A DNA stretch of 64,000 bases, from the NCBI RefSeq assembly GCF_965638725.1, contig NC_134974.1, positions 3,060,143 to 3,124,142 on the forward strand, written 5' to 3'. Within the stretch, counting starts at the first letter, position 1. Every line of letters begins with the position of its first letter. The position numbers and the translations under genes were made by a program. A model generated the notes under the pieces. It searched no databases and was not told the DNA's origin. It saw only the letters and a list, made by a program, of their open reading frames with translations. This document shows, piece after piece, positions 45,221 to 57,900 of this stretch. Source of the stretch: Aptenodytes patagonicus. Lineage: Eukaryota > Chordata > Aves > Sphenisciformes > Spheniscidae.

Positions 45221-48200
45221 CGGTGACTCTCCAGGTGGGTCTGGGATCTGTGGTCTGGGAAGCACGTGGCAGAGCCCCAGGCTGAGTGATGGGCGGCTCG
45301 CGATGGCTGTGGGATGGAGGTGGCAGCAGGCAGGGTTGCCTGCTGCTATGTACTGCTGTTCTCTAGGGTAGTTGGCCCTGCTCAGTCTGGGGTTGCTCTC
45401 CTCTATGCCACATGCTCGGCATATGTCGGTTTGCAAAGCAACTCCCATGGCTCTTGCGGCTGAAGGACTGGCTTTGGCTTTCCTCTTGCTCCTGTAGCCA
45501 GCCTGTTGAGCATGGACGAGCTGACAGCGTGCAGCTTGATCGATGCAGGACGGTCTCCTCAGTGCTTCATGGGGTCAGAAGGACTACAGCTGAAATGCTG
45601 GGGTGTGACCCGTGCTCATCAGGGTGGCTCAGCCTGTCTCTGGTCCTCGGGGTTGAGGACTTCCTCTCTGTCTCTGCAGCAGCCCACGTACCGCCCGGTC
45701 TCACGATCGGTCCTTGCTCAGACTTGCAGCCAAATTACATTTGGGGTGAAGTCTGCGTTTGCTCCAGTCCTTGGCTGCCAGTCCCTAAAAGTCAGTGTCC
45801 AGCCCTTGCTATCCCATGGCATCTCCCAGGCAACTCCTTTATCCACTGTTATCCATCCGTGCTATCATCCATTAGATGATAATACCCAAGTGCTTGCTAA
45901 CGCCAGCCCAAACATTTCTAGCTCAGACTCCCTCCTGCAGCCCTAGAGGAGAAATTAACCCCTTTTGCTTTAGTAGGTCTGAAACAAATGCGTACATTCA
46001 TTTCACATGTCAGCGTAAACTCCTCCTCACGTGCTTTTATGCTGGGCTTTTCCGCACCGTGATGCTCTCCTGCACAAATGCTGTGCAAGAGGGATGTCTC
46101 CATTAGTCATAATCTCCGTGGGAAGGGGCTGTGGGAGGAACAGCTTTCTGGTGGTCAGATCAGATTGCTGCTCTGCCTCAGTTTTCATCGTGTGTCTGGA
46201 CATGGCCCTAAAGGTGATGCTGCTTGTGTTACGGCCTTTGTCCAGCCGACCTTAGAAGAGCTGCAGCTGGCCCCAGCTATGAATTCAGTGCTCAGGGTGC
46301 AGAGCCACGGCCCATGGGGCAGATTTGGGGACAGTGTGGGCCAAGTGAGGCCACGGGAGGCTCTCCCCAGGTCTTTAGCTGGAAAAGGGTCTGCCTTTGG
46401 AAAACAGCTCTGGCAAGCCGGGGGATGTGAGAGCAGCTCACACGAGGTCTTCCCCCAGGAGCAGAGTGAATACAAGCACGGTTCCTCTCTGAGGCATGAG
46501 CGTGGTCTCGTGCGTGAGGGAGGCTCCAGTAGGAGGCTGCAATGGGGCAGGGAAGCTGGAGAGGGTCTCGTAGGATGGCTTGTGGAAGGGGACCGTGCTG
46601 GGTTGGGCCCTGGAAGGGTGTGGGTGGCTCCTGGCACTGCACGTGGCAGTCGGGGGGGGCAGTTTCCTCTGGAGAGGAGGGCTAGGGTGACGCTGGGTCT
46701 CTTAGGGCCTTTTGTGATCCCCCAGCCTCTTTGCTGGAGGAGGACGTGCGGGAGTGTCCTGTCCCTCGGAGCTGTGCCGCAGTTCCCTCGATGGAGGACG
46801 GAGGCTGGGAGGGCATGCTGCCTGCCTGTCGCAGCACTGGCTACAGCGTGGCAGGGCTTCTTCACGGCAGATAATTGCAGTGCACAGAGCCCTAAGCCCC
46901 TTCCCTGAGCCCCCTGCCTCCCCAGCCTGCTCCCCCCAGCCTGTCCACTCGCCCTGCCCTGCCGCAGGCTGGAGGCTTCGTAGCTCCAGGTGGTGCTTTT
47001 AACCCTTTCTCTGTCTCCTGCAAGGCAGGTGTTTTGCAGAGAGCCTGGCTGCCAGCAGACAGCTGTCCCCTGCCTCTGTGGATGCAGCACCCACAATCTC
47101 CATCACACGAGCAGCTCCTGAGAGGTGATGGCTAGTGAAGGGCCAGGCGGCTGGAGGCAGAGGAAGAGGAGGTATTCAGTGTGCAGCAGGTGCCGAGGCA
47201 ACGCTCGCCACAACAAATCCCTGTGATTCAGACCCAGAGCATCTGCCGCTGCTGGGGACCGAATGTTAACAAATGGCAACAAACGGCCAAGGGGGCTGAT
47301 GTCATGCAGCTGCCTCTGCCGAGGCGTCCCGGAGCCCCCAGGAACTGGAGCTCCCCTGCACGGATTCACTCTGCCATGCCCAGGAAGGATGGTGCCTCTC
47401 AGCTCTGCTTTGCCTGAGAGACACCCCAGAAGTCCCTGCCGACCTAAATCTTTCTGGTTCTCTGTTGCTGATGACAACGCAGGGCTGTGAAAGTGGGTGT
47501 TACACTCAAAGCAGTGTTGGCCTCCGGGTCTCCTTGCTCTCTGGGAGCATGTGCCTCTCTTGAACTGGGCTGTTCGAGTCCTCCAGACCTTCCCACATGT
47601 GCCAGCAGTGGTCTGGCAGCATCCTTCAGCCAAGTGTAAAGGACTATGCAAGGTACGGGCATACAGACTGTGGGTGCAGGACTGGTTTTTTTTAGCTATG
47701 CCACTTAGGTATAGCACCCTTGGGCAGAAGCAATCAAATCTCACTCACCTCCCACTGACATTAGTTTAAGAACTGCCAGCCCTGGTCATCTGTGAAAACT
47801 TCCCAGCCCCATCTCCTGGCTGCAGCTAATATTAATGCTACAGAGGAAGAATAAACCACCCTGGTGTTAGCTTTCTACCCGGGACCAGCTGGAATGTAGA
47901 GCTAAAATATTTTCCAAAATACCTTAGCAATGCCAGTTACAATTTCTCCCCACCCCTCCCTCCCTGCCAATCTAAAAAAGCCAGTCTGTTTCACCACTCT
48001 CTTATCACACCTCTGGAGAAGATTTTCCCCTCTGATTATCTGAATTTGGCCTTTTCTGGTGTCTTGCCACCTGTCTCCTGACTTTTAGGATCAGACCAGA
48101 AGCTCCTGCCTTTCCTTTGTAGTCCTTCCAATGGATACTCTCTCTGGAAGTGGGGTTGGAGGATGGAGTGAGAACGAAGCCTTCTAAATCATCAAATGGG

Positions 48201-49680
48201 CTCGATAACGTATTTCCCTTTAAACAATCATGTTTCCTAGCCTGTGTTTGCTGTTGCCCCAGCCATGGATAGTATCTCCCTGGAGGCTCTGCAAAGGCAT
48301 AAAAATCTCCAGGGAAGGTGTGAAAGATGGAAGGAGAAGAGTCATTTAGCATCTCTGCGATATCCTCATCTACCATAATTGCTTCCTTTAACCTCTGACA
48401 CTCTAACGGCCCCATGTTTCCTGATGGCTTTTTGACATGCTCAGCCCTGTTGTTTGTTTTTATACCTTTACTGATTTACTCTTCAAAACCCCTTTAGGCT
48501 TTGCTTAATTAGCCTCACACTGATTTTTAGCATTTGCTTCCATTTGGTGTCACTCACTGCTGTTTGGTCCTGGCTTCCCTGTGCAATGCTGAACTGAACA
48601 GCACTGGGGCTGCTATTATGCAGCATCTCAGCTACTATTGGTTTATGAATTTGCTCCTGTGTGCCACTTAAAACTCAGTCAAGAATGGCCTCCCCACTTC
48701 TTCCTGCTCCTCTCCTTGTGTCGAACTTGGAGATACTCTGTCTCTGAACCGTGTCCCACTGTGCTGCATGTTTGTATGTGGGTGGTTCAAGTCCCTTACT
48801 ATCATCCGCTGTTATCGCACCTTTGCTGGAGTCTCATGCCATTTTGATCTCTCTCATCAAAGAAGCGAGCCTGCCACTTCTCTGAAGCTGTCTGGGCAGG
48901 GAGATAGAGTCTTGCGGGGATGTGATTGCATCTGGGCGTTTGACTGCTCCTCTTTGCAGCTTGCTCGAGCTGTCCTGCAGAGCTTGCAGCCAGATGTTTT
49001 GGTATTTCTTTGACTTCTGTAACTCCTTTTATATCAAGATGAAGGTCCGGGCAATTCACCTATGTTTGCATACTGCCCAGATATTTGTAATGCTTGTTCC
49101 AGACCAGTGCAGGCTTTTATCAAACTTGTTAACCTGCAACCAAGCTGATTTTACAGAAATATTCTGTACAGAAATATCTTGTCCTTGATTTGCTTCTGTT
49201 AAGGCTTTGGTAGTTACTCCTGAGTCACGTTGCTGTGAGTCAGATCACAGCTCTGTTGTGTGTCAGGAACCAGAACCCGATGGCCGTGCTTGGGGATTCC
49301 TCCTAGAGCTTGGGTTTCGTACATTTAGGGGCTATCTCATTTGAACCAATTTTCATCAAAGCAGGATTTATTCATGGCTGACTGCAGCGAGCCCAGAGCA
49401 GCAGAGAAGACAGGAGTGGGGAGTGAACACAAAACCCCAAATGCGGCAGGGTTGTATGGTGGATTCAACCTGACTTGCACCAGCTGCACAGTCTGTTGTG
49501 TTGCAGCAAGCCCTCAACATATCCTTTATCCAACTAACTCTCAGATTTTTCAGCACTGTCCTTTGTTTCTGTAACTTCGAGACCTCACAGTTTATTCAAA
49601 GTGCAGAGTCTTAGAATGACTTGTATTGTGGTCTGGGTACATTCAACATTTCTACCAAAAGCCTAGCAGAAAAATGCAGA
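45221..49680. other. Intergenic DNA upstream of CADM3
   Basis: No protein homology recognised. Base composition falls from GC-rich to balanced from about 47.8 kb. The longest open frames have no matching exon structure. Confidence 0.55.
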
Positions 49681-49689
49681 AATGCCTCT

Positions 49690-49880
49690 GATGCACTGTG
49701 CAGATGACAAAACTGTTGGAGGGTAGGGCTGGTGATTTGCTAAGGTGGAAGTAAATAGATGCTTTAATAAGGCTGAATGTAGCATTAAGTGTTGAGGAAC
49801 AAATGATGGATGGTGGTGTTCTGAGACACAGTGACCAGAGAAGACTTGGAGGTCACTGGAGTATCAGGTAACCTTTATCT
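49690..49880 (+). repeat. Possible worn CR1 LINE fragment
   Basis: Phrases such as GATGACAAAACTGTTGGAGG and CCAGAGAAGACTTGGAGGTCACT resemble the region just before the CR1 3' end. Short and diverged. Confidence 0.3.
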
Positions 49881-52430
49881 ACTTTAACTATTGCATTTCT
49901 AAGAGCACTAAGGCCTTACTTAGCCATGGTACCTAAGTGTCTCAGCAAAAGATCCTGCTCTTTTAACAGGTCTTCCAGCCTGGAGGACAGCAGTAACTGG
50001 AGCAGGATCCAGTGGCTGGAAGCTGGCAGAGGACAGCTGGGATTTGGAATAAGGTTCTGACCATTGGAGTGACTTCCTGAGGCAGATTAACCCGCTCAGG
50101 TAATTTTTAAATTACGAATGAACTTTTCCCACAGTCCGTTCACGTTCAGCAGGAATTCAGAGAGGTGTCGTGGCTGCCACTGCGCAGGCTGATGGCCAAA
50201 ATCCAAATGGCCGTTTCTAATCTACTCTGTGTGGGCTCGGTGACATTTATTAGCTCCTGGCTTGCAGCACAGCTGTGAGCTGACTTCGAATCCTGGCTGG
50301 CAATTCGCTCTTTGTAGGTTGTGCAGACTGCTTTTCCAAGCACTGGTAGGACAGGTACAGCAGAGCTTTGAGCCCTCTCTGAGATCCCCCTGTAGTTTCC
50401 ATTGCAGTTTGAACAGTGGGTTTGCGTAGCTTTGTGTAGAAAATGTTGCAAATAGTGTAGGAATTTATTCTGGAGGATTTTATTTTTGCAAAGGAATGAA
50501 ATTCGCCCCAATTAATGATGTATTGAGTATAAATGCACATGATGTCAAAACAATGCATTTAAATAGCTACAAACAAAACAATACAAAATGCCAGTCAAAA
50601 ATAAAATGTTCTTCGAAAAGCTGGCATAAAAATTAACAGAAAAAGACAAATGCAGCAGAACTTTCTCCTTGGTAACTCTCAAACTTCAGAGCAGAATTCA
50701 AAAGCTCTGTTATAGGAAGGTAACACCAGCTCCAGAAACTCCTCTGTTACTGAGAACTAAGTTAGTCACCTGAGCATGTAATAAGTGAAATAAATTGTTG
50801 GTTAAAATGGTTTAATCCATGAAACTGACATTTTATAGATCCAGCTTTGCAATCCTCAGCTACTGAAAATGAGATTTTTGTTATTACCGGGAAATGCCTT
50901 GAACAACTGGGCAAAATTTGAGGCTGGAGAAGCTGCTTCTGTTTTGGGGGAGAAAATGAGTTTTAGACACCATAAATGACAATCTGTGAAGCAACTGGTG
51001 AAAGACCTTACAAGGGGACAAGTAACTTTTGATTTATTCCAGAGTAATACACAGAACCTGGATCAATATATCACTATCAAAGATATGCTTTTTTTTATAC
51101 TGACTGTAATGTACTCAAATTCAACATCCTTGTGAGGAGAAAAAGCCAAAAAAGTTGACTGCAGCAGCAGAAGTTTGAAAAAGTCTTTAAATGACATAAA
51201 AAGAGGAAGCCAGTTAAAAGGAAATTAAAGGGAACAGCTAAATGAGTAAAATACTTGGCTTTGCCATGGAGAATATTTAAAGCCGCCGTGTGAAGGTCTT
51301 GAGTCAATAGTCCTTGTTCTCTGCTGTCACAGATGTACTGCATGGTCTCGGGGTGAGTGGCCGGTCAGGGGGGATGTCTGGAGCAGCTGGTGGGGCTGTG
51401 GGAGCGGAGGGACAACCGGAGCGGGCAGAGTGTGCTCCATGGCGAGGGACCAGGAGGTACTGAGGGGACCGGGGAGCCGATGCACAGCTAGGCTTTGACA
51501 GCGAAGAAAGAGCCTTTGCAGCAGGAGGGACTCAAGTTTCTTAGAAGCCAGGAAGCCACCCAAAGTTGCTGAATTGAGGTTGAAGGACAAATTCACTCTG
51601 CAGGGAAACCGGTCTGAGTTTCCCCTGTTTCAAGAGACATTTTGTTCTCATTTGTATTCTGACACTATATATATTTAGAGGTTAAAAGTCGTTTTACGAG
51701 GCCAATTTTCAGGAAGACATCCAGGCAGCTCTGTCCTGAGGTGTGCATATCAGGAGCAGGGAGGACACACGAAGAAAACAAAGCTATCGTGCAGAAGCAA
51801 ATGAGTTCCTTGTGTTACTGCTCGCTGCAGCGGCATCCCAGGAAGGTTCCCTTTATTTGCTGTGCAGAGGGACTCTGTCAAACTGAAGTGTTGGCAAAGA
51901 GGTTTTGGAGCAAATCAATACATTGCCCAGGCTGACCACAGTTACGCAACAGTGCCGGAGGAGTGCAGTAGTGAAGCTGTTAAACTACGAACGGGCTTGC
52001 GCTTTAATACCTAAATCGGTCTTTGAAGGATACAGGAGTGTGATGTCAATGAGTGAAAGGAGTCCTGGACTGATTTAGGGACCAGAGTTAGTGTTCAAAC
52101 AGCCTCAAATTGTTAGAAGCAACAATGTAGAATAATTTTATTAGATGCTTGAATGAGTACAGTATATTGGGGAAGAGTTTTATTTGGCTCTTAGAGAAGG
52201 AAGTCAAAGCTCAGAAGCATATCCAAACTCTGAAGGTGTGAGCAAGCTGGTGGGCCAGGGTGATGTACAGTTAGTACACTTGTACATGGGGGTTCGCATG
52301 TTTTGAGTGAGTTCCCACATCAGTAACCTACAAGAAAACTAACTTTTCAAGGGGTGAAGAGGCAGGCCCATAGATTAATAACCGTTTACAGGAGTATTGA
52401 GCCCATTTTCACAGTGGCGGCAGATGCTGG
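49881..52430. other. Intergenic AT-rich DNA
   Basis: Nothing recognised. The short open frames look random. Confidence 0.5.
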
Positions 52431-52439
52431 TGGCAGCAT

Positions 52440-52720
52440 ACAGAGGTCCGTGCTGGTATTCATGCCGATCAGTGCATTCACAGAGGATGCAGAGAAGACT
52501 GTGAATAGTGAGCTGGAAAATTTGTAGGGAAAAAATTATTCAGGAGAGCCAAATCTAGGGCTGAATGCAAGAAGCTGAAGAGGGTCCCATGATGCTCATG
52601 CATAAAATGGCAGATTAGATTCAATTCAAATACATGCAAAGCCGAATTCAGAAGAAAGAGTGGTGTGTACAGGGTGTCGATAGTATCTATTGGAGCTGGC
52701 AGTAGAGCTGACTGGAGGAG
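52440..52720 (+). repeat. Ancient CR1 LINE fragment (ORF2 region)
   Basis: CATAAAATGGCAGATTAGATTCAATTC followed by AATACATGCAAAG corresponds to the CR1 stretch just after the reverse transcriptase, normally near ATGGCAGATGAAATTCAATGT. Heavily diverged. Confidence 0.5.
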
Positions 52721-54175
52721 GTACAGAAATTCTGGCAAGGAGGCCAGAGCTGGCTTCTCTATAAAGGATGGCTTATGGGGTAGCGCCCAGCTTGGGATGG
52801 GGTGAATTGAAGGGAGTGTAACAGACATCTGTGGCAGAGAGAGAGAGAGGAAATGTTTTGCCATTTCCCACTGCATGAGAAGTGGGTGCGTGGATGGATG
52901 TGATCCATTCACATCTCTTTATGAATCCACCTTCACATGATGCTGAGGATTGAAAGCAGAGTGTGTTCAAAATGGGATTAGGCGAGTTCACAGCAAAAAT
53001 CACAGTCCAGAAAGTTCAGTCCAGGATGGAGACTTCTACATTTCCAGTGATGAGTGAGTCAGAACAGCCTGGTGTGTCCTGTCCATGGGCGAAGGACTGG
53101 CACGAATTCAGTTATGCGAAATCATTGACATGAATTCAGACACAGCTGTGGCGTAGTAGCTGGCGGGACTGGAGGGGGCATAGAAAGGTTGCTTACTATG
53201 TCCGTGTGGAAGGCCTCTCTGCTCACTGCTGCCAGCACAGGTGGTCCCCGAAGCTGTATCTCATTGGGATTGGTGGTAATGCTGGTTGCTCTGCTTGGTT
53301 TTCCATGTTTCGCAGCTTCTCTTGGCTCTGGCCCCCAAAGGGGATGGTGGCATTTCCTACATGAGTAGGAAATCACTCCTTGAGTGTGAGGGCAGGAACC
53401 CTCTCTGCAGTGCCTGAGCTCATGCCTGTAGGCTAGTGACAAAGGGGCAGGTAACAGGAATATGACATGTTTTTTCCTGAATGACTGAGTCTGTGACACA
53501 AGACAAACGTCAAGCCACTGAACAGGCAAATCTGTATCTTGGTTTTGCTTTCCTGTGAAATGAGATGGTTTTTTTACATGCCAGCTCTGCTTGTTGTAAC
53601 ATCTTCTGCATGGTTAAAGCAGCTACATCCCCAGCAGCATGGTTACACAGGGTCCTCAGCAACCTTGCCAGAAAATAAGACAACAGAGAGCTATCTGTGG
53701 ACAAATGTTCTCAGACTTCTCCACGTTTATGGGTCTAAATGACCAACTGCCCCAGTCCTGGTGATGCTGGTGGCCAGCGTGCCATCTTGCCAGAGGACGA
53801 TACTGTCTCAGCTGCACTGCAGAGAAACAGCACATGCGCTGAAGCACGCTGTAGTGCTGGGTGTGGAGCTCTGCTCTCTATCTGAGCTGTTGACCTAAGG
53901 TTGCCTCCTGCCCAGGTCATATGCTGGCGCTCTGGAAACAGTAGATTGTAGCAGATTACAGATTGCTAGCATGACTAATGCTTGCCAGTTCTGCTTTGTG
54001 GAAAATAAGTTCTGCCCTGCAAACCTGAGTGGTATCTCTTGGCCAGATTACAAACTTGGCTGTTGAAAATATATAAATGTATTAATGCTCTATGTTAAAG
54101 CTTCTGTAGGGCATTTGAGTTCCTTTGCTTGCACAGTCTGATTACAGAGTTAGCCTCAGTCACACAGCCTAGGAA
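52721..54175. other. Intergenic DNA between CR1 fragments
   Basis: Unique sequence with no recognised gene or further transposon. 53,960-54,130 is AT-rich. Confidence 0.45.
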
Positions 54176-54179
54176 AAAG

Positions 54180-55320
54180 TTATGCAGTGGATTAAAATAC
54201 AGGTATATTCTAGATCTCCAAGAACCTTTGGAAATGGGGGAGTGGATTGGCAGATCCTAAAAGAAGACGTGAACGCAACAGGCATATTGGAAACCTGGGC
54301 AAGGCGGACAATCCCTGGGGCACTGTAAGCCGAGTGATGTTTGACAGAGGGTTGTAAACTGAAGGAAGTGGGCAGGCTAACCATTCCAGTAAAAACCAGA
54401 GAAACCTTGTGGAAAGAAAGGTCGGACCTAGATAGGACGATGGTCGTACTGCGTCCCTGTATTGGGTATGCATCACTGAGCTCCTGGCCCAAGTGGTGTG
54501 CTGAAAGAATCTGAGAAACAGCTAAAGAAGAAGAGAGTAGATTTTCCTCAAATATACCAGAAACAAGAAGTGTGCCAAGGAGTCGACAGAGCCAGCACAT
54601 GATCAGATATAAAAGGAGCAATTAGAAAATATGAGCCCATTGCAGAGAAGCTGAAGCAATTATTTGCATTATTGTTGATTGTAGAAGAAAACATGGAGAT
54701 TCCCATGCTGTAATTAACCTTTGTGGGGACTCATCAGAAGATATGTTCAAAACTGAAAAGCCTGGAGCAGGGATTATGGATCCAATTGATGAAATGGACA
54801 GTGATAAACCATCCAGGCTTGTTGTCTTGCTTCAGACTTCTTAAGAAAGCCAAGAATGAGACTGCTGAATTAGAAATGGTGGTGTGCAAGTGCTTTCTCA
54901 AACCGTCTTTGCATCTAAAGGCTGAAGTATGGAAAATTTTGAAAAAGAGCTCCAGAAAAGATCTCGTTGATTTTCGTTTACCCCATAATACCACAGAATG
55001 GTATTTGTAGGCAAATGGATGTACATGATTCACGGGGGAAGAGGCAGTGGAGTCCTCTGATGTGACAGACAAGAGCGATTTATTTAACAGACTGTATTGG
55101 CATTCCCAAAATGCTTTCGACAATGTCCTTCACCAAAGGCTATAAGGAAAATAAGCAGCCATAGGATAAGAAGAAGAGTGCTGGAAAGTATAAATAATTC
55201 GTTGAAAGATCAGAAATAAGGTGGGAGTAAATAGTCAGTCCTTCTGAGTGCTGGAGACCTGCAGAGATCGTGGGTTCAAGGAGAGACTGGACAAGTTAAT
55301 GCAGGAGACGTGAGCTGAGG
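54180..55320 (+). repeat. Ancient CR1 LINE, endonuclease to reverse-transcriptase part of ORF2
   Basis: The left part (GACGTGAACGCAACAGGCAT, ATTGGAAACCTGGGC, GGGGCACTGTAA) matches the CR1 endonuclease region. The right part (ATGCTTTCGACAATGTCCTTC then ACCAAAGGCTATAAGGAAAA and AAGCAGCCATAGGA) corresponds to the reverse-transcriptase AFDxVxHxRL block. Many stops and indels, an old family, interrupted in the middle. Confidence 0.65.
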
Positions 55321-55974
55321 GTTGCAAATACACAACAAATGCCTGCTTTGTTCTCACTGTTCCTGTGCATTTGCCTGTGACCACAGCTGGAAGGAGACTG
55401 GTAAGTCAGAGAGACTTCTGGTCTGATACAGTACAGCTACTCCTGCCTTGTTTTGATGCCCTAATTATCAATGACCACAAGTGTTGGTATGGGGAGTGAT
55501 TACTGCAGGACTATTTTCTCATGTATCATATATCAGTAAAAAAGAAAATGGTAGCAACTGCTCAGTTGTATGGAGTCATCTGGGCTGGTTGGTGAATTGG
55601 ACTTGCTGAGCACGATGTGTTCGTTTTAGTATGAGTAATTGCAAAACAACATACAGAAAAACAGCGCTCACATTTACACGGTGGGGACTATTGTTTGGAA
55701 GAAGAAGACACAGAAGAAAGCTAAAGATCCTGAAGTATAAATGACAAGTATGAGCTTGGGATGTGAGCTGGTGGCCGAGGATAGAAGGATATTTATGCAA
55801 GGAAACCCTGAATAAGAGCAGAAAGAGGAATTGTCTTTTTGTTCATCCCTATCATATGGATGCTGCATCCAGCTACAGTACTTCCATGTTTAAAAAGTCT
55901 GTTTGGAAATGGCAGAGAAAACAGCCACAAGTAAAATTTAGAGGCTAGAAAGTCTTCTTTTGAGAGAAAATTCC
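55321..55974. other. Intergenic DNA
   Basis: Unique AT-rich sequence between the CR1 copy and the possible SINE. Nothing recognised. Confidence 0.45.
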
Positions 55975-56125
55975 AAGAGCTCAAAGCGCTTTACAAAAAA
56001 GACCAAAAAATGATCTGATTTTCATCTGCAGTTCACTGCAAGGGCGGAAGATTTCTCACAGTGGAAGACTGAATAATCCCAGCTAGAGACTGAGTGAGGT
56101 CAAGTGGCTGAAGTGAAGCATAGAT
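55975..56125 (+). repeat. Possible ancient MIR-like SINE
   Basis: TCAAAGCGCTTTACAAA at 55,981, a gap, then GACTGAGTGAGGTCAAGTGGCTG reproduce in order the 3' half of MIR-type SINEs (GCGCTTTACA then ACTGAGGC..AGGTTAAGTGACT). Diverged but collinear. Confidence 0.45.
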
Positions 56126-57449
56126 TCAAACAAGAAAGAGGGTGCAAAATATCAGCTGTGCAGAGAATTAACCATTGGGATGCTGTGAAGGCTTCTCTGC
56201 AGTTTAGGGTCTTCATTCCTAAAAGATGTGTGGCCTTCCAGCTGGGAGGGGTGGGCTGTGCTTGGGGAATCCCTGGCTGAAGTCCGTGAAGGCCTGAACT
56301 TGGGGCTAAATGGTGAGCTTGGTCCTTTGGAGCTCCAGTACCCAGGAACACACCAGTAACTCTTGCTGGTGGTCCCAGGTTTACTCTCCTATCATGAATG
56401 CAGGCTTTACTTAGCAGATACCCAGCTGTCCTGAAATTAGTGGGATTAAGATGGCTCGCTCTCCCTTAGCCTTGGGTTGATCTCATCTTTGGCCATCAGG
56501 AATTGCTCTCCAAGAGTGATAAATGCCAAGCTGTGTGCAGAGAAGTAATTTCTTAGAATAGAAACCTCTCCTCTCTCCTCTCTCCTCTCTCTTCTCTCTC
56601 ATCCCTCCTCTCTCCTCCTTTCAGCTCACATTTTGCCAAAATTCTGCTCTGGCCACAGATAACGTGTGTGAAATTCAAACGCAAAGAATTTTTTTGAGAA
56701 ATATAGGCTGTGAAATCGGGCTTATAAATGAGCGCAAACTACACCCTTAACTGTGGAGTCCTTAGCCTGGCTTAGAAGGCTGCTAATCCCCATCTGCCAT
56801 AGAGGTAAATTGCCTGAGGAGGCTTGGACTGTTCCCGTTACAGCTAGGTTTTGTGCTTCCATGTGTGGTAGCGCTGAAATAATTTGCTTCTCCTGTAGTT
56901 AATTAATTACTCTTGTGTCTACCCAACATGTCTTACCTGCTCCTTCATATGAAAAACCCCCCTTGTTGTTGACCACCCCAGGTCTTTCTGGAAACACCTG
57001 GGCTCACCTGGAACCAGACCTCGGTCCAAGGTGGTAGACCTTAGCTTGGGCAACAAGGTGCTTTTCTCTTACCCCCTGTGCTTGCTAGACCCTTAGCTCA
57101 GGAAGCCAGAGACCTGCAGGGCAGGGGGCTGCATTAGGAACATGCTCTGTTTTCAAGTGGTTTCACTGTTCTCCACTCCAGTGTACAACTCCTTTGTGAC
57201 GTCTGTGCTCCAGGAGGCAGCCACAGCAGGTTGCACCAACCATTCCTCTGTTTAACTCCCTCCAAACTCTGCTGCATGATGCTGAATTTGAAACTGGCAT
57301 GTACAGCTCAGGAAAGAGCCCTTGGAGCCATTGGTGGTTCTCTGAAATCATCAGCTCTGTGTGCAGCAGCAGCACCCAAAAAGCCAACGGCACATTGGGC
57401 ATCCTTACATAGACACCAGGCATCATTTTGCAGCTGTCTTGCACCTTGT
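56126..57449. other. Intergenic DNA
   Basis: Holds the CT tract at 56,564-56,623 and otherwise unique sequence. No gene recognised. Confidence 0.45.
56564..56623. repeat. (CTCTC)n pyrimidine tract
   Basis: About 60 bases of CCTCTCCTCTCTCCTCTC-type simple repeat with few interruptions. Confidence 0.88.
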
Positions 57450-57900
57450 GTAGCTCTGGTCTCTGCATCTCAAGTTAGAGAGAGGTGTAGAGAAGCAGCT
57501 AAAATGATCAAGGGGATGAAACAGCTGCCTTATGAGACCGAAAAGACCTGGACTCCAGTTTGCAGAGGAGAAGGTGGTAAGAGAGGGAATGTGGCTGAGG
57601 TTTGCAACATCATGGAGGTGGTGAGTAAGATGAAGGCAGAGCTGTCATTCACTAAATCCCACAGTACTAGAACTATGCGCACTTGGTGAATCTAGAAGGA
57701 GAGCAGTTTAAAGCAGATAAAAGAAAGTTCATCCTTACACAGCAGGAAGTGAAAGTGAGGAACTTGCTGCTGGAGGAAGCAGAGGAAAGACAGTAACAGC
57801 AGGGTCAAAAAGGGATCAGAAAACTTCAGAGGCAACAGGTTCATCAGCAGAGACTGAAGGCAGCAGGCAGGGACATCTCCTCTAACATCCCTGATACAAC
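57450..57900 (+). repeat. Ancient CR1 LINE fragment (3' part of ORF2)
   Basis: AAAATGATCAAGGGGATGAAACAGCTGCCTTATGAG, then AAATCCCACAGTACTAGAACTA and AAGTTCATCCTTACACAGCA, follow the order of the CR1 3' portion (GATGATCAAGGGA..CAGCTGCC; CACAGCACCAGAACTAG; CTTCACACAGC). Diverged, an old subfamily. Confidence 0.6.
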
